The notes under the pieces are model-generated. The model saw only the letters and a list, made by a program, of their open reading frames with translations. It did no database searches and was not told the origin of the DNA. Of a stretch of DNA of 14,900 nucleotides, positions 13,870 to 14,900 are shown in pieces; the first letter of the stretch is position 1, and the number at the start of each line of letters is the position of its first letter. Origin of the DNA: Acidobacteriaceae bacterium (lineage in GTDB: Bacteria > Acidobacteriota > Terriglobia > Terriglobales > Acidobacteriaceae); the NCBI GenBank assembly GCA_003156235.1, contig PMGP01000329.1, positions 144 through 15,043 on the forward strand. Direction: 5' to 3'. Made by a program: the position numbers and the translations under genes.

Positions 13870-13911
13870 GAATGCAGAAACGGCCTCCACATGGAGGCCG
13901 TTTCTGCATTC
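13870..13911 (-). terminator. 20-bp perfect inverted repeat after paralogue 3, likely bidirectional terminator
   Basis: GAATGCAGAAACGGCCTCCA (13870-13889) and its exact inverse (13892-13911) enclose only CA. The GC-rich inner stem flanked by AAA/TTT gives each strand a short TTTCT run after the core hairpin. It lies 19 bp beyond the stop of paralogue 3 (13931). The pairing extends through the T-run to the outer GAATGC, which is longer than a normal terminator. Confidence 0.7.
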
Positions 13912-13930
13912 AGCGGGGAGGGGCAGCCAG

Positions 13931-14287
13931 CTATCTGTTGGCTTGCTGGTCGGCCAGCCCGCCAAGGACGGGCAGCTTGAAGAGATTGCCATTGAAGGCT
14001 TGGACGAAGACGATGACCAAGACGACGAAGATAGCGAGATTCACCAATTGCAAGACCGTCATTGTCAGAAAGACGGCGGACGGAACCAGATTCTGTATTA
14101 ACCCGACAAGAATGTCGATCGCCGCCCAGGCAACGAAAAAGAAGATCGACTGCCAGGCATGGAAGCGGACATAGGAGCTTCTTTTGAAGGGCTCAGCGAT
14201 CAGGAAGACGATTGCCGGAATAAGGGTAATGTAGGCTAGGCCGCCAGCTGCGTTGTCGGAGAGGCCGGACGGATTCGAATCGGACAT
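13931..14287 (-). CDS. DUF4870/Tic20-like small membrane protein (paralogue 3)
   Basis: A 118-residue membrane protein with the same layout as paralogues 1 and 2: SGLSDNAAGGLAYITLIPAI at the start, YVRFHAWQSIFFFVAWAAID, a hydrophobic stretch (LQLVNLAIFVVLVIVFVQAF) and the tail FKLPVLGGLADQQANR. The ATG at 14287 has AAAGGAG 5 nt upstream in the same kind of leader (CCCCAAAGGAGCCATC). It is divergent from the yggX gene, with 186 bp between them. It has its own likely terminator, so it appears to be a separate unit from the other two. Function unknown. Confidence 0.87.
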   Translation of the reverse strand: MSDSNPSGLSDNAAGGLAYITLIPAIVFLIAEPFKRSSYVRFHAWQSIFFFVAWAAIDILVGLIQNLVPSAVFLTMTVLQLVNLAIFVVLVIVFVQAFNGNLFKLPVLGGLADQQANR

Positions 14288-14448
14288 GATGGCTCCTTTG
14301 GGGCGAGGCTGCTCGGCCGGGTAGTCGATTGGAGAACCCGCCAGTGCGCTAATGAGATTGTGAACTGTCTCAGGAGCATCAGGCCGGTCAGAATTGCTCA
14401 GGTAGCCGCGAAAGAAGGCTAACCGGCGGGGGGAACGCACCCATCCAA

Positions 14449-14465
14449 TACAATAGGGCAAGGAG
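14449..14465 (+). promoter_or_regulatory. Possible -10 box and ribosome site of the yggX gene
   Basis: TACAAT (14449-14454) matches a -10 element, but no good -35 is found 16-18 bp upstream. AAGGAG (14460-14465) lies 8 nt before the ATG. If this -10 is used, the untranslated leader would be very short, about 13 nt. The remainder of the divergent spacer (14288-14448) shows nothing definite. Confidence 0.3.
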
Positions 14466-14473
14466 CATGACTG

Positions 14474-14746
14474 ATGGCACATATGGTGTTTTGCGTTCGC
14501 AACAAGAAGGAGATGGAGGGCCTGGAAGAGCCGCCCTTTGACTCCGAGTTTGGCCAGAAGATTTACAAGAACGTTTCCCAGGCGGCGTGGGGCGAGTGGG
14601 TGGACCGGCAGAAGATGCTGTTGAACGAGTACCGCTTGCAGCCCTGGACCCCGCAGGCGCAGAACTTTCTGGTCGAGCAGATGGAGCAGTTCTTCTTCGG
14701 CGAGGGACAAGGTTTGCCCCAGGAGTTCGTTCCGCCGGCGCAGTAA
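14474..14746 (+). CDS. yggX: YggX-type Fe(2+)-trafficking / oxidative damage protection protein
   Basis: YggX proteins are small cytosolic proteins linked to iron handling and protection of Fe-S clusters from oxidants. The 90 residues match the family length (E. coli 91). Conserved features in order are VFC with Cys7 (same position as E. coli), GQKIYKNVSQAAWGEWVDRQ, KMLLNEYRL and MEQFFFGEG near the C-terminus. AAGGAG (14460-14465) is 8 nt before the ATG. It stands alone on the + strand, divergent from the DUF4870 genes. The biochemical role of the family is still debated; the family assignment itself is firm. Confidence 0.95.
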   Translation: MAHMVFCVRNKKEMEGLEEPPFDSEFGQKIYKNVSQAAWGEWVDRQKMLLNEYRLQPWTPQAQNFLVEQMEQFFFGEGQGLPQEFVPPAQ

Positions 14747-14761
14747 AAAAACAGGGAACAG
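14747..14761 (+). repeat. Heptamer repeat fragment directly after the yggX stop
   Basis: The TAA is followed by an A-run, CAGGGAA (14752-14758) and CAG. This is the shortest version of the repeat also found after the flhA and fliA stops. Confidence 0.6.
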
Positions 14762-14865
14762 AAGCTGCCGCAGGCCGATGCATTCTCGGGCGATTCCCAG
14801 GAAGATTATCCGCCCGGGCGCATGCGCGCAAGCGCCGGCCTCGTGTAAACTAAGTACTACCCCAA

Positions 14866-14888
14866 AGCCGGCTCCCCGCGAGCCGGCT
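14866..14888. terminator. 9-bp hairpin near the right edge
   Basis: AGCCGGCTC (14866-14874) pairs with GAGCCGGCT (14880-14888) around CCCGC. The + side lacks a T-tract (CGATTGTGT); the - side is followed by TTTGGGGTAG. It could be a terminator or a leader hairpin of a gene outside the window. 14762-14865 shows no gene. Confidence 0.4.
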
Positions 14889-14900
14889 CGATTGTGTCGG

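Overview
The window is GC-rich chromosomal DNA, probably from a motile acidobacterium of the Terriglobia group. The basis is the style of the flagellar proteins, the RNase R and bactofilin sequences, the DUF4870 paralogues and the abundant palindromic intergenic repeats. The taxonomic call is inference; no rRNA or tRNA gene is visible.

Region 1 (1-5202, all +) is the end of a flagellar operon: the 3' part of flhA (export gate), fliA (sigma-28), fliM and fliN (switch/C-ring), and a 336-residue protein overlapping fliN. That last protein has a four-cysteine motif and a GspE/MshE N-terminal-type domain (MshEN, a c-di-GMP-binding fold in MshE) but no ATPase domain. Facing it across a 169-bp gap with two hairpin repeats is a GAF-EAL protein (5372-6766, -) with an intact c-di-GMP phosphodiesterase motif set. 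A c-di-GMP degrading enzyme and a possible c-di-GMP receptor therefore flank the end of the motility operon.

Region 2 (about 6767-9744) holds a MurJ/MviN-type flippase (+) and a bactofilin (-) that converge on a 400-bp spacer. The spacer carries nested inverted repeats and a terminator-like hairpin.

Region 3 (9957-12815, +) is an RNase R of 952 residues, about 140 longer than the E. coli enzyme. The excess is explained by three in-frame insertions that look like genomic repeat elements. One of them is a 70-bp copy of the repeat in the murJ/bactofilin spacer.

Region 4 (12878-14287, -) has three small paralogous membrane proteins of the DUF4870/Tic20-like type, each preceded by nearly the same ribosome-binding leader. 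Divergent from them is a YggX-type iron-trafficking/oxidative-protection gene (14474-14746, +). Heptanucleotide repeats of the form YAGGGAA begin directly after the stop codons of flhA, fliA and yggX.

The best candidates for something undescribed are the repeat-derived peptide insertions in RNase R, the stop-codon-associated heptamer repeats, and the flagellar-operon MshEN protein with its Cys4 motif. I see no CRISPR array, phage or insertion-sequence transposase.
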